Source: Bacillus salipaludis (GTDB taxonomy: Bacteria > Bacillota > Bacilli > Bacillales_B > DSM-18226). From it: DNA of 64,000 nt. The DNA is taken from contig NZ_SMYO01000010.1 in NCBI RefSeq assembly GCF_004358205.1, positions 1-64,000 of the forward strand. Reading direction: 5' to 3'. Each line of letters starts with the position of its first letter. The first letter of the stretch is position 1. The notes beneath the pieces were generated by a model that saw only the letters and a list, made by a program, of their open reading frames with translations, was not told the DNA's origin and did no database searches. Shown here piece after piece: positions 44,888-54,288 of the stretch. The translations under genes were made by a program, and so were the position numbers.

Positions 44888-47800
44888 TTACACCTCTATC
44901 CCAATTTTATAATATTCGCTTACAGTAAGAACTTCAAAATCTGATCGTAATTGATCATCAAGCCCCATCATCGCTTCTACCGTATCTAAATGTGTAAATA
45001 CTTTTACATTGTAGCGGGTTGCTTGTTCACGGATATAAAAACCAAATTTCAGTTTGTTCCGTCCCTGATTTGGAATATTAATAACCGCACTTACTTTTTG
45101 ATGGCGGAAAAGTTCATTTACATCTTTTTCATCTTTTATGATATTTGCAACGGCAACACCATTTTTTTCGAGAAATAATGCTGTTCCTTCCGTTGCAGCA
45201 ATTTTATATTGATTGTTCACCATTCCCTGTATGATTGGCAGGCTGGCGGACTTTTCCCGGTCTGAAATTGAACAGAAAATATATTTTTCCTCATCTTGCG
45301 ATTTGAAAGGGACAGCCTTTGCCAATGCCTCTTTGAAACTGGCACCTAGACCTAGAATCTCACCCGTCGATTTCATTTCCGGTCCAAGAACATGGTCAAC
45401 ACCTTTTAATTTAGTAGAAGAAAACACCGGTGCTTTGACTGAATAATAATTTGGTTCCGGCAGCAGCCCCGATATGGCACTGATTTCAGTAAGAGAAACA
45501 CCAAGCTGGACCTTGACCGCCCATTCAATCATCGATACTCCTGTTACTTTGCTGATAATCGGCACCGTTCTTGATGAACGTGGGTTTACTTCAAGCACAA
45601 AAACTTGATTTTCATAGATGACAAATTGGATATTCATCATCCCAATAATTTCAGCAGACATTGCAATTCGGTTTGCATAGTCAATGAGCGTTTCCTTCAC
45701 CGAATGAGACATCGTAATCGGTGGGAAAATCGAGATACTATCCCCAGAGTGAACCCCGGCTTTTTCAATATGTTCAAATATTCCCGGAACGACAATATTT
45801 ACGCCATCGCTGATGACATCAATCTCACATTCTAATCCTGGCAAATATCGGTCAACTAATAATGGCCACATACTCTCCTGCGAATTTTCCTGTAATTGTT
45901 CGATATAACTTTGAAGTTCCTCTTCTGAAAAAATCGTAAACATCGATTGCCCGCCGATGACATAAGATGGACGAACCAAAACAGGATAGCCTAATTTTTC
46001 TGCGGCTTCCACCAGCTCATCTGCATGGGAGACCGTTTTACCTTCGATATGAGGTATTTTCAGGTCTTCAAGAAGCTGATAAAATTCTTTACGATCCTCC
46101 AAGCGATCGACATTTTCAACTGGCGTTCCAAGAATCTTTATTCCTTCTTCTTGTAAAGTATGTGCCAAGTTAATCGCTGTTTGCCCGCCGAATTGGATGA
46201 GAACTCCTTCGATATTCTCCTTTTCAATGACATGGAGAACATCCTCTGCAGCCAACGGTTCAAAGTAAAGACGATCCGCAACAGAATAATCTGTACTGAC
46301 AGTCTCAGGATTATTATTAATCACAACCGCTTCATAGCCCATTTTCTTTATTGCTTTTGCAGCATGAACCGAACAGTAATCAAACTCAATTCCCTGGCCA
46401 ATTCGAATCGGACCGGACCCAATAACAAGAATCTTTCTATTATTAGACACCTCAACCTCGTCATAGCCCATCCAAGTAGAATAATAGTATGGTGTAACGG
46501 CATCGAATTCCGCCGAACAGGTATCAACCATCTTATAGCCTGGTTTCCAGTTAAGAACCTTCCATTTAAGTCTGATCTGTTTTTCCGGAATATCATAAAT
46601 TTGCGAAAGCAGTTTGTCAGAAATATTTTTCCGTTTCGCATCCTTTAACAGTGAGGCCGGAACCTCATCCCAGGTATAGGAAGCTAAATCCTTTTCTAAA
46701 TCAACAATCAAGCAAATTTTATATAAAAACCACGGATCAATCTGGGTAAGTTCCTGAATTTTATTAAAAGAAATATCCCTTTTAAACGCCTCTGCAATGA
46801 CAAATAGACGCTGATCATTGGCTGTCTTCAGTTTTTCAAACAGAGCAGCCTCTCCTAGGTGCTGATAAGTCTTTGTGCAAAGCCCAAAAATATTCATTTC
46901 CATCGAGCGAATTGCTTTATTTAAAGCCCCTTCAAACGTGCGGTCAATCGCCATTACTTCCCCAGTTGCCTTCATTTGCGTGCCTAATGTACGATCTGCC
47001 TCGGGAAATTTATCAAATGGAAAACGCGGCAGTTTGACAACGATATAATCAATTGCTGGTTCGAAGGAAGCAAAGGTATTTCCTGTTATCGGATTGATAA
47101 TCTCATCTAAATGGTAGCCAATTGAGCATTTTGCTGCCATCCGGGCAATCGGATAACCGGTTGCTTTCGAGGCTAATGCAGATGAACGGCTGACCCTCGG
47201 ATTTACTTCGATAATATAATATTGATTGGATTCAGGATGAAGAGCGAACTGAATATTACAGCCGCCGATAATCCCCAATTCACGAATGACTTTGACCGAA
47301 GAATCACGGAGCATCTGGTATTGTACATCTGTCAAGGTTTGCGATGGAGCGACTACAATTGAATCACCCGTATGAACGCCAACAGGGTCCATATTTTCCA
47401 TATTGCAGACAATGATACAGGTATCATTTGCATCACGCATAACCTCGTACTCAATTTCTTTCCAACCTTTGATGCTTCTCTCTACCAACACTTGATGGAT
47501 TGGACTAGCTGCTAGCCCTTTTTTAAGAACACTTTCGAGTTCATCATCATTATGGGCAAAACCACCGCCATCCCCTCCAAGGGTATAGGCAGGTCGAATA
47601 ATAACTGGATAGCCGATTTCTTTGACAAATTGTACTCCCTCTTCAAAGCTATGAATTATGGCTGATTCAGGAATCGGCTCATCGATTTCAATCATTAAAT
47701 TACGGAATTTTTCACGATCCTCACCGTTTTTAATCGATTCGACAGGAGTCCCTAACAACGCCACACCATATTTTTGTAAAATGCCCTGTTCATATAGCTC

Positions 47801-48100
47801 AACAGTCAGGTTTAAACCTGTTTGCCCGCCAAGTGTTCCGATAATACCATCCGGCTTTTCTTTCATAATAATTTTTTCAATGGCTGTAACATTGAGTGGT
47901 TCAATATAAACCTTGTCAGCAACCGTTTCATCCGTCATGATTGTAGCCGGATTATTATTGATTAAAACAACCTCGATTCCCTCTTCTTTAAGGGCTATAC
48001 ATGCTTGTGTTCCCGCATAATCAAATTCTGCGGCCTGACCGATCACAATTGGTCCAGAGCCAATGACGAGAACTTTCTTTAGATTTTTATTTAACGGCAT
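44888..48100 (-). CDS. carB: carbamoyl-phosphate synthase (arginine-specific), large subunit
   Basis: A 1070-residue protein with duplicated ATP-grasp halves, each opening with LVIGSGPI.IGQ.xEFDY (near residues 10 and 560), and a C-terminal MGS-like allosteric domain. It combines bicarbonate, ammonia and ATP. The position between carA and argF identifies the arginine-repressible enzyme rather than the pyrimidine one (pyrAB). Its start overlaps the carA end by 14 bp. Confidence 0.96.
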   Translation of the reverse strand: MPLNKNLKKVLVIGSGPIVIGQAAEFDYAGTQACIALKEEGIEVVLINNNPATIMTDETVADKVYIEPLNVTAIEKIIMKEKPDGIIGTLGGQTGLNLTVELYEQGILQKYGVALLGTPVESIKNGEDREKFRNLMIEIDEPIPESAIIHSFEEGVQFVKEIGYPVIIRPAYTLGGDGGGFAHNDDELESVLKKGLAASPIHQVLVERSIKGWKEIEYEVMRDANDTCIIVCNMENMDPVGVHTGDSIVVAPSQTLTDVQYQMLRDSSVKVIRELGIIGGCNIQFALHPESNQYYIIEVNPRVSRSSALASKATGYPIARMAAKCSIGYHLDEIINPITGNTFASFEPAIDYIVVKLPRFPFDKFPEADRTLGTQMKATGEVMAIDRTFEGALNKAIRSMEMNIFGLCTKTYQHLGEAALFEKLKTANDQRLFVIAEAFKRDISFNKIQELTQIDPWFLYKICLIVDLEKDLASYTWDEVPASLLKDAKRKNISDKLLSQIYDIPEKQIRLKWKVLNWKPGYKMVDTCSAEFDAVTPYYYSTWMGYDEVEVSNNRKILVIGSGPIRIGQGIEFDYCSVHAAKAIKKMGYEAVVINNNPETVSTDYSVADRLYFEPLAAEDVLHVIEKENIEGVLIQFGGQTAINLAHTLQEEGIKILGTPVENVDRLEDRKEFYQLLEDLKIPHIEGKTVSHADELVEAAEKLGYPVLVRPSYVIGGQSMFTIFSEEELQSYIEQLQENSQESMWPLLVDRYLPGLECEIDVISDGVNIVVPGIFEHIEKAGVHSGDSISIFPPITMSHSVKETLIDYANRIAMSAEIIGMMNIQFVIYENQVFVLEVNPRSSRTVPIISKVTGVSMIEWAVKVQLGVSLTEISAISGLLPEPNYYSVKAPVFSSTKLKGVDHVLGPEMKSTGEILGLGASFKEALAKAVPFKSQDEEKYIFCSISDREKSASLPIIQGMVNNQYKIAATEGTALFLEKNGVAVANIIKDEKDVNELFRHQKVSAVINIPNQGRNKLKFGFYIREQATRYNVKVFTHLDTVEAMMGLDDQLRSDFEVLTVSEYYKIGIEV

Positions 48101-49172
48101 AACGTGTCTCTCCCAAGGAAGTAATTTCTTTTACAAACTCTGTAAGGATATGTGCTGTATCGCTTGGTCCAGGATGTGCCTCCGGATGAAATTGAACCGT
48201 TTGAATAGGGTACTGATGGTGCTTTAGCCCTTCGATAGACTTGTCATTGACATTGCGATAGGTTACAGCAAATACATCTGTGTCAATACTATTGTCAACC
48301 ACTACATAGCCGTGGTTTTGTGCAGTGATTTTCACCTTTCCAGTCATTAATTCTTTCACTGGATGATTGCCTCCGCGGTGTCCATATGCAAGTTTTTCCG
48401 TTTTTGCACCGAAGGCAAGCGCTATTAGCTGGTGCCCAAGACAAATCCCTAATGTCGGGAAGTGCTGGCAAATTTTCTTGATTTCCGGGAACCACTTTTT
48501 CAATTCCATTGGATCTCCAGGTCCATTACTAAAAAGAACTCCATCTGGATTTAAGGCTTTTATTTTTTCAAAAGGAGTGTTATAAGGTACGATGGTCACC
48601 GAGCAATTCTCCGCTAACAATGCTGTTAAAATCGACTTTTTAAATCCAAAGTCCATTAACACTACATGTGGTCCATTGTTTTTAAAATATTGAATTTTTT
48701 TCGTTGATACTTTTTCCACCCAGAGGGAAGAATTCAGTGTTGAAGCAATCCCTTCCACCTTTTTAGTACTTAAAAAACCTTTTACTGTTCCGCGGCTGCG
48801 GATGGTTTTGACTAAGAGTCTTGTATCTACCCCTGCAATCCCGGGAACACCTGCCTCCATCAGCTTTTCTGAGAATTTACTGATAGACTGATAGTGACTT
48901 GGCGTTTCACACAAATCCCCAATGATTACCCCGGAAAGGGCCGGATGGACACTTTCATCATCCTTTGCGTTAATTCCATAATTCCCGATGATTGGGTAGC
49001 AAAAGGTAATGATCTGTCCTGCATAGGATGGATCGGTGATGATTTCTTGATAACCGGTCATACTTGTATTAAAAACGACTTCTCCAAGAGAGTCCTTATT
49101 TGCACCAATTAAAATTCCTTCAAAAACTTCTCCAGTTTCCAAAGTAAGATATCCTTGCTCCACTTTCCTCAC
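48087..49172 (-). CDS. carA: carbamoyl-phosphate synthase (arginine-specific), small subunit
   Basis: A 361-residue class-I glutamine amidotransferase subunit with nucleophile Cys in GICLGHQ, and the His/Glu pair in QFHPEAHPG. The N-terminal domain GYLTLETGEVFEG is typical. It begins with GTG: either 49172 (MRKVEQGY) or 49163 (MEQGY) is possible, as GAGTGAGG sits between. It overlaps carB by 14 bp and lies 8 bp after argD. Confidence 0.95.
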   Translation of the reverse strand: MRKVEQGYLTLETGEVFEGILIGANKDSLGEVVFNTSMTGYQEIITDPSYAGQIITFCYPIIGNYGINAKDDESVHPALSGVIIGDLCETPSHYQSISKFSEKLMEAGVPGIAGVDTRLLVKTIRSRGTVKGFLSTKKVEGIASTLNSSLWVEKVSTKKIQYFKNNGPHVVLMDFGFKKSILTALLAENCSVTIVPYNTPFEKIKALNPDGVLFSNGPGDPMELKKWFPEIKKICQHFPTLGICLGHQLIALAFGAKTEKLAYGHRGGNHPVKELMTGKVKITAQNHGYVVVDNSIDTDVFAVTYRNVNDKSIEGLKHHQYPIQTVQFHPEAHPGPSDTAHILTEFVKEITSLGETRYAVK

Positions 49173-49180
49173 TCGCCTTT

Positions 49181-50368
49181 CTATATACTTTGGAATGTCT
49201 TTTCTAACTTGTTGATAAATTCATTGATTTCTTCTACTGTTGCCGTTAATGGTGGCAGTACCCTAACCACATTTGGCCCCGCTGTAAGAATAAGAAGCTT
49301 GTTGCCGATTGCTTTTTGTACGATTTCCGCCGCATTCACTTCGACGACAATCCCCTTCAGCAAGCCTTTTCCACGAATACCTTTTATAAACGAATACTTA
49401 TCTTTTAAAGTTTGGAACTCAACATCCAAGTAAGTTGAGATTTCTTCAACATGTTTTAATAATTGGCTTTCTACAATATGGGTGATGGTTGCAACACCTG
49501 CAGCAGTGGCCAAAGGATTTCCACCAAAGGTGCTGCCGTGGCTGCCCGGATCAAACCCTTTTGCCGCCTTTTCTTTAGCGATAATTGCCCCGATTGGAAA
49601 ACCGGAGCCAAGACCTTTGGCAACACTTATTACGTCCGGTTCAATGGAGTATTGCTCATAAGCAAACAATGTACCGGTCCGTCCGATGCCCGTTTGGATT
49701 TCGTCAACCATCAATAAAATATCGTTCGCTTCACAAATTAATGCGAGTTTCTTTACCCATTCCTTGTTTGCTGGAATGACTCCTCCTTCACCTTGAACAA
49801 GTTCAAGTAAAACGGCAGCAGGTTTGATTTCCGCCAGCTGTTCAATTGCTTCGTTATCATTAAAAGGTAAATAGCGGAAGCCTTGAACCAAAGGCAAGAA
49901 TCCCTGTTGAATTTTCTCTTGGCCCGTAGCTGAGAGGGTCGCCAAGGTTCTGCCGTGAAAGGATTGCTCGAAAGTGACAATTTCATAAGAGTCCGTCCCT
50001 TTTACCTTTTGTGCATATCGACGTGCCAATTTAATGGCTGCCTCATTTGCTTCCGCGCCGCTGTTGCAAAAGAAAACTTGATTCCCACAGCTGTTTTCTG
50101 TTAAAAGGGCAGCAAGTTCCTGTTGATTCGGTATATTATAGAGATTGGAGCAATGCCATAAATTTTGGACTTGTTCCTCAAGTTTTTCTTTAACTGAATC
50201 CGGTACATGACCTAAATTACATGTAGCAATACCAGAAGTGAAATCTAAAAATTGAATTCCTTTGTCGTCCCACACATAGCTTCCTTTTCCTTTTACTAAT
50301 GTAACTGGGAAACGATTGTATGTAGCCATTAGTGGCGATTCAAGGGAAACGGAAGTGTTATTTGCCAT
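49181..50368 (-). CDS. argD: acetylornithine aminotransferase
   Basis: A 395-residue class-III PLP aminotransferase with SGIATCNLGH, NSGAEANEAAIKLAR, DEIQTGIGRTG and PLP Lys in SVAKGLGSGFPIGA. It makes N-acetylornithine. The ATG overlaps the argB stop codon (TAATG), with GGAG upstream. Part of argCJBD-carAB-argF. Confidence 0.96.
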   Translation of the reverse strand: MANNTSVSLESPLMATYNRFPVTLVKGKGSYVWDDKGIQFLDFTSGIATCNLGHVPDSVKEKLEEQVQNLWHCSNLYNIPNQQELAALLTENSCGNQVFFCNSGAEANEAAIKLARRYAQKVKGTDSYEIVTFEQSFHGRTLATLSATGQEKIQQGFLPLVQGFRYLPFNDNEAIEQLAEIKPAAVLLELVQGEGGVIPANKEWVKKLALICEANDILLMVDEIQTGIGRTGTLFAYEQYSIEPDVISVAKGLGSGFPIGAIIAKEKAAKGFDPGSHGSTFGGNPLATAAGVATITHIVESQLLKHVEEISTYLDVEFQTLKDKYSFIKGIRGKGLLKGIVVEVNAAEIVQKAIGNKLLILTAGPNVVRVLPPLTATVEEINEFINKLEKTFQSI

Positions 50369-51165
50369 TACACAATCTCCTCTTCTAGAACGATTTTCGT
50401 ACCAATCTTTTTACCGTTTACATAGTCTATTAGACTATTTTTCTCAAAGCCGTTGATAATGGCAACCTCTGGTATATTGTGAACAAGTCCGTCAATTGCG
50501 GCGGTAACCTTTGGAATCATTCCTCCATAGATGGTTTTATTTTGAATCAATTCCTCAACTGCCGCCTTCGATACTTGATCAAGCTTCTTCTTTTCACCAT
50601 TTGCTTCAATTAAAATTCCTGGAATATCACTGATAAAGCAAAGGTTTGCTTCTAACACTTTCGCAACGGCGCTTGCAGCAATATCCCCATTTATGTTGTA
50701 ACGCTGCCCATTTTCATCAATTCCAATTGGTGATATGACGGGAATATATCCCTGATCAATGATGCCTTCCACTACACTTTTGTTCACTTCGACAACTTCG
50801 CCGACAAAACCAATTACTTCGGAATTCCCCACCGGTTTCGCCTTTAAAAGAGAGCCATCTACCCCGCTGACACCATAAGCATTACCGCTCGCTTCAATAA
50901 TATTTCTAACCACTTGTTTATTAACTGACCCGCTTAGTACCATTTCCACGATATCCAGAACCTGAAGGCTCGTTACGCGCAGGCCGTTCACAAAGGTGGT
51001 TTCAACATTTAAGTTTTTAAGTAATCCTGTAATTAAAGGGCCTCCACCGTGGACAATAATAGGAGTCCACTCGCCCGATTCGTGGATTTTTACGATATCC
51101 TCATAAAATGATCTCGGCAGATTTTCTAACACACTGCCGCCACACTTGATAACTAGGTATTTCAC
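50368..51165 (-). CDS. argB: acetylglutamate kinase
   Basis: A 265-residue amino-acid kinase with N-terminal IKCGGSVL (Lys-Gly-Gly phosphate motif), HGGGP (residues 40-44) and a NINGDIAA substrate segment. It phosphorylates N-acetylglutamate. The Bacillus form lacks the N-terminal helix of arginine-inhibited types, so control is at transcription. Starts 15 bp after argJ. Confidence 0.96.
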   Translation of the reverse strand: MKYLVIKCGGSVLENLPRSFYEDIVKIHESGEWTPIIVHGGGPLITGLLKNLNVETTFVNGLRVTSLQVLDIVEMVLSGSVNKQVVRNIIEASGNAYGVSGVDGSLLKAKPVGNSEVIGFVGEVVEVNKSVVEGIIDQGYIPVISPIGIDENGQRYNINGDIAASAVAKVLEANLCFISDIPGILIEANGEKKKLDQVSKAAVEELIQNKTIYGGMIPKVTAAIDGLVHNIPEVAIINGFEKNSLIDYVNGKKIGTKIVLEEEIV

Positions 51166-51180
51166 TTTTGTGCCCCTCCT

Positions 51181-52407
51181 CTATGTGCGATAGGATCCAT
51201 TGATTTTGACATAATCATAGGTTAAATCGCATCCCCAGGCTGTAGCACTGTGATTTCCTAGATTTAATTCAACAAAAATTTTGATGGTTTCCTGCTCTAA
51301 ATAGTTTTTAACTTCCGCTTCATCGAATGGACAAGGCAAGCCATTTTCAAACACTTGGTAAGGCCCAATCGCTACCTTGATGGCATTAGGCTGAATTTGC
51401 ACACCACTATAACCAATCGCCGTAACAATTCTGCCCCAGTTTGCGTCCGTTCCAAAGATAGCCGTTTTAACCAGACTGGAAGAAATAATAGATTTCCCGA
51501 CTATGCTTGCATCCTTCTGATTTTGTGCTCCTTCAACGGTTACCTCGATTAATTTTGTTGCTCCTTCACCATCACGGGCAATCTTTTTAGCCAGCTCCTC
51601 GGAAACGATTTTTAAACCCGTTACAAATCCATCCCAATCAGGATGATCTTTAGTTAGTAGATTGTTTTCTGCAAGTCCGTTGGCCATAACCAACACCATA
51701 TCATTTGTACTTGTATCCCCATCAACGGTAATCATATTAAAGGTTTGATTTGTCACCTCTTTAAGGGCAAAAAGAAGATCCTCATGGGCTATATTTGCAT
51801 CAGTTGTAATAAAACCAAGCATGGTTGCCATGTTTGGATGTATCATTCCCGAGCCCTTTGCAGCTCCGCCAATACTGACTGTTTTCCCGTCAATTTGAGT
51901 TTGGACCGCAATATGCTTCACAGCCGTATCTGTTGTTAAAATCGCTTGTATAAAGTTTTCTTCAGCCTCATTTTCTGCCTGTAAAATTTGGCCGATTCCC
52001 GGATTGATTTTTTCCATTGGAAGCAATTCTCCGATTACGCCCGTTGCAGTTACAGCAACAAGGTGTTCAGGTATTCCCAATTCATTGGCAAAAGCCTTTT
52101 GCATTGTGGAGGCATCTTTTAGTCCCTGTTCCCCTGTGCAAGCATTGGCATTACCAGAATTCACAAGCACAGCCTGAATTTTATGTTCTTTCGCAATGCT
52201 TTCTTGTGTAACGACTAACGGCGCTGCCTGAAAGATGTTTGTTGTATATACCCCGGCCGCTGTAGCGGGAACTTCCGAAACGATATAGCCTAAGTCCAGT
52301 TTTCCCTTTTTAATCCCGCAATTCATCCCGCCTGCGTTAAATCCCTTTGGTAAGGTAACGCCTTTTTCTTTTAAGACAACCACTTTATGATTAGAAATTG
52401 CTTGCAT
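51181..52407 (-). CDS. argJ: glutamate N-acetyltransferase / amino-acid N-acetyltransferase (ArgJ)
   Basis: A 408-residue ArgJ precursor. The self-cleavage site is MAT|MLG, where the Thr becomes the N-terminal nucleophile of the beta chain. It transfers acetyl from acetylornithine to glutamate; in Bacillus it can also use acetyl-CoA. The ATG at 52407 follows GGAGGG, and a TTG just before it is not needed. Confidence 0.96.
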   Translation of the reverse strand: MQAISNHKVVVLKEKGVTLPKGFNAGGMNCGIKKGKLDLGYIVSEVPATAAGVYTTNIFQAAPLVVTQESIAKEHKIQAVLVNSGNANACTGEQGLKDASTMQKAFANELGIPEHLVAVTATGVIGELLPMEKINPGIGQILQAENEAEENFIQAILTTDTAVKHIAVQTQIDGKTVSIGGAAKGSGMIHPNMATMLGFITTDANIAHEDLLFALKEVTNQTFNMITVDGDTSTNDMVLVMANGLAENNLLTKDHPDWDGFVTGLKIVSEELAKKIARDGEGATKLIEVTVEGAQNQKDASIVGKSIISSSLVKTAIFGTDANWGRIVTAIGYSGVQIQPNAIKVAIGPYQVFENGLPCPFDEAEVKNYLEQETIKIFVELNLGNHSATAWGCDLTYDYVKINGSYRT

Positions 52408-52443
52408 CAAGTTTTCCCTCCTGTGCTTCCCAAAAATAATGTT

Positions 52444-53490
52444 CTATGGATACATTGGAATATCGCTAAGCCCAGTCTGTTCATCCCAACCGTTCATAAT
52501 GTTTGCATTTTGAATTGCTTGCCCTGCAGCCCCTTTTACTAGGTTATCAATCACCGAAATAATGGTTAGACGGGCGGTCCGTGGATCAACATGCAACCCG
52601 ATGTCACAATAATTACTGCCAAGGACCTCTTTAGTTGAAGGAAGGTTACCTATTGGTCTTACCCTTACAAACGGCTTATTTTTATAAAATTCATCATATA
52701 ATTCATGCACTTCTTCAGTTGAAATATTATCCTTTAAGTTTATATAAGTCGTACACATGATTCCTCTTGTCATGGGCACTAAGTGAGTTGTAAAGGAGAT
52801 TGTGATCGGTGTTTGCGCTTCATCACTAAGAGTTTGCTCAATTTCCGGTATATGTTGATGGGCTCCAAGTTTATAGGCCCTTATGTTTTCATTTATTTCT
52901 CCGTAGTGTGAGGTTAATGAAAGCCCTCTTCCTGCTCCAGATACCCCCGATTTTGCATCAATGATAATAGACTTATAATCTGCTAAACTTGTTTTCAAAA
53001 TTGGTAAAAGCCCAAGTGTAGCTGCCGTTGGGTAGCACCCCGGATTGGAAAGCAGATTAGCATTCTTTATATTTTCTGTGTAAATTTCACTAAGTCCATA
53101 GACAGCCTGATTTAAATAATTTTCATCTGCGGGTGAATGTTTATACCACGATTCGTATTCAACAGTAGACCTTAGTCGGAAGTCACCGGATAAGTCTACG
53201 CATTTGATTCCGGCTTTTAAAAGCTGCGGAACCATGTCCTTACTTACACCTGAAGGAGTTGCAAGAAAAACCATTTCATTATTTTTGCTTAATTCACTTG
53301 GGTCAAATGTTTCGAGCGATAAATCTACTATATTCAACAAGTGCGGATATGCTTCACTAAATTGGGTACCTGCTTGCGAGTTAGATACAACGGTACCAAT
53401 TTCTAAATATGGATGTTTATTAATTAATCTGATTAATTCAATTGCCCCGTATCCCGTTCCACCGATAATCGCAACCTTCAATCTTTTCAT
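52444..53490 (-). CDS. argC: N-acetyl-gamma-glutamyl-phosphate reductase
   Basis: A 348-residue NADPH-dependent reductase: nucleotide site IIGGTGYGAIELIRL near the N-terminus, catalytic Cys in SNPGCYPTA and the conserved AHQHIPEIEQ. First gene of the arginine operon, with two ARG boxes and a good promoter upstream, and a cre site further out. GGGAG (rc of CTCCC) precedes the ATG. Confidence 0.96.
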   Translation of the reverse strand: MKRLKVAIIGGTGYGAIELIRLINKHPYLEIGTVVSNSQAGTQFSEAYPHLLNIVDLSLETFDPSELSKNNEMVFLATPSGVSKDMVPQLLKAGIKCVDLSGDFRLRSTVEYESWYKHSPADENYLNQAVYGLSEIYTENIKNANLLSNPGCYPTAATLGLLPILKTSLADYKSIIIDAKSGVSGAGRGLSLTSHYGEINENIRAYKLGAHQHIPEIEQTLSDEAQTPITISFTTHLVPMTRGIMCTTYINLKDNISTEEVHELYDEFYKNKPFVRVRPIGNLPSTKEVLGSNYCDIGLHVDPRTARLTIISVIDNLVKGAAGQAIQNANIMNGWDEQTGLSDIPMYP

Positions 53491-53509
53491 CTCCCGAATT
53501 CGTCTTCTT

Positions 53510-53547
53510 AATGAATTATTATACTTACAGATTAATAATTATTCAAT
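53510..53547 (-). promoter_or_regulatory. argC promoter with two ARG boxes
   Basis: Minus strand -35 TTGAAT (53541-53546), 17 bp, perfect -10 TATAAT (53518-53523). Two 18-bp ARG-box matches (53510-53527 and 53530-53547, two or three mismatches each) cover both elements with centres 20 bp apart, about two helical turns, as expected for ArgR/AhrC hexamer binding. Confidence 0.82.
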
Positions 53548-53598
53548 ATCAAAAGTACTAAATTATCAGTTTTAATTGAAATTTTAATAAAAATATAC

Positions 53599-53612
53599 TG
53601 AAAACGCTTTCA
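53599..53612. promoter_or_regulatory. cre site (CcpA) upstream of argC
   Basis: TGAAAACGCTTTCA matches TGWAANCGNTNWCA at every position. Its centre is about 95 bp upstream of the predicted argC start of transcription and it lies downstream of the DUF4395 terminator region, so it most likely belongs to argC. Confidence 0.75.
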
Positions 53613-53646
53613 TTTTTCCTTGTTAGATTATACATTTTTTATACAA

Positions 53647-53691
53647 ATAAAAAAGCAGAACGCCCACAGTTTGCAGGATTCTGCTTTCTCT
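53647..53691 (-). terminator. terminator of the DUF4395 gene
   Basis: Minus strand AGCAGAATCC and GGGCGTTCTGCT form a stem with a T tract, just past the stop codon. Confidence 0.82.
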
Positions 53692-53694
53692 TTT

Positions 53695-54129
53695 CTAATT
53701 AGAGTGGTTTTTGTTTCTTCTATAAGAGTACATTTTCCATTGATAATGGATGAAGCATCCAATACAAAATCCTAATATTGCAACGAAAGCTGCTATTGCA
53801 ACAAGAATAGTAAATACATAACCGACTGTATTCCATCCTGTAATAAAGCCTATGAAGCTTAATCCTAAACATATAACGGCAATTTTTTGGTTAAATTGCT
53901 GTTGATCCCAATCTTCAGGAATGTAAGCCTTTGGCTCTTTACGCAAAAATCTCTTTGCAATCTGCATAATGGGATTAAACCCAAAAAACAGTCCAAGGAG
54001 ACCAGATATAAATGGTATCAGTAAAAACCATTCTTGGCCCGAAAATAATGTTAAAACAGAACATATAACAATGACCGATTGATTTGTCCTGACAAGCGGT
54101 CGTGGTATAGAGCGGATAGATTTTGACAA
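53695..54129 (-). CDS. DUF4395 membrane protein
   Basis: A 144-residue protein with four hydrophobic helices and an N-terminal SIPRPLVRTNQ, which is characteristic of DUF4395. Two cysteines (GFCIGC) lie in the last helix. Function is unknown; members are often near rhodanese or thioredoxin genes, which is not the case here. It is flanked by terminators on both sides and so is monocistronic. GAAAGG precedes the start weakly. Confidence 0.78.
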   Translation of the reverse strand: MSKSIRSIPRPLVRTNQSVIVICSVLTLFSGQEWFLLIPFISGLLGLFFGFNPIMQIAKRFLRKEPKAYIPEDWDQQQFNQKIAVICLGLSFIGFITGWNTVGYVFTILVAIAAFVAILGFCIGCFIHYQWKMYSYRRNKNHSN

Positions 54130-54240
54130 TTTAATCTAACCTTTCTTATTGGATTTATCGGTTTAATATTACTAATATTTTATCCATTTTATCTCGTTTT
54201 GTACACACAATAAACTTTCCACTTTTTAGAGAGGCGAATA

Positions 54241-54277
54241 AAAAAATCGTTAAAGCTTGGAGCTTTAACGATTTTTT
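54241..54277 (-). terminator. terminator of the ammonium transporter operon
   Basis: Perfect stem AAAAAATCGTTAAAGCT / AGCTTTAACGATTTTTT with a 3-base loop. Confidence 0.95.
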
Positions 54278-54288
54278 CATTTTTACCT

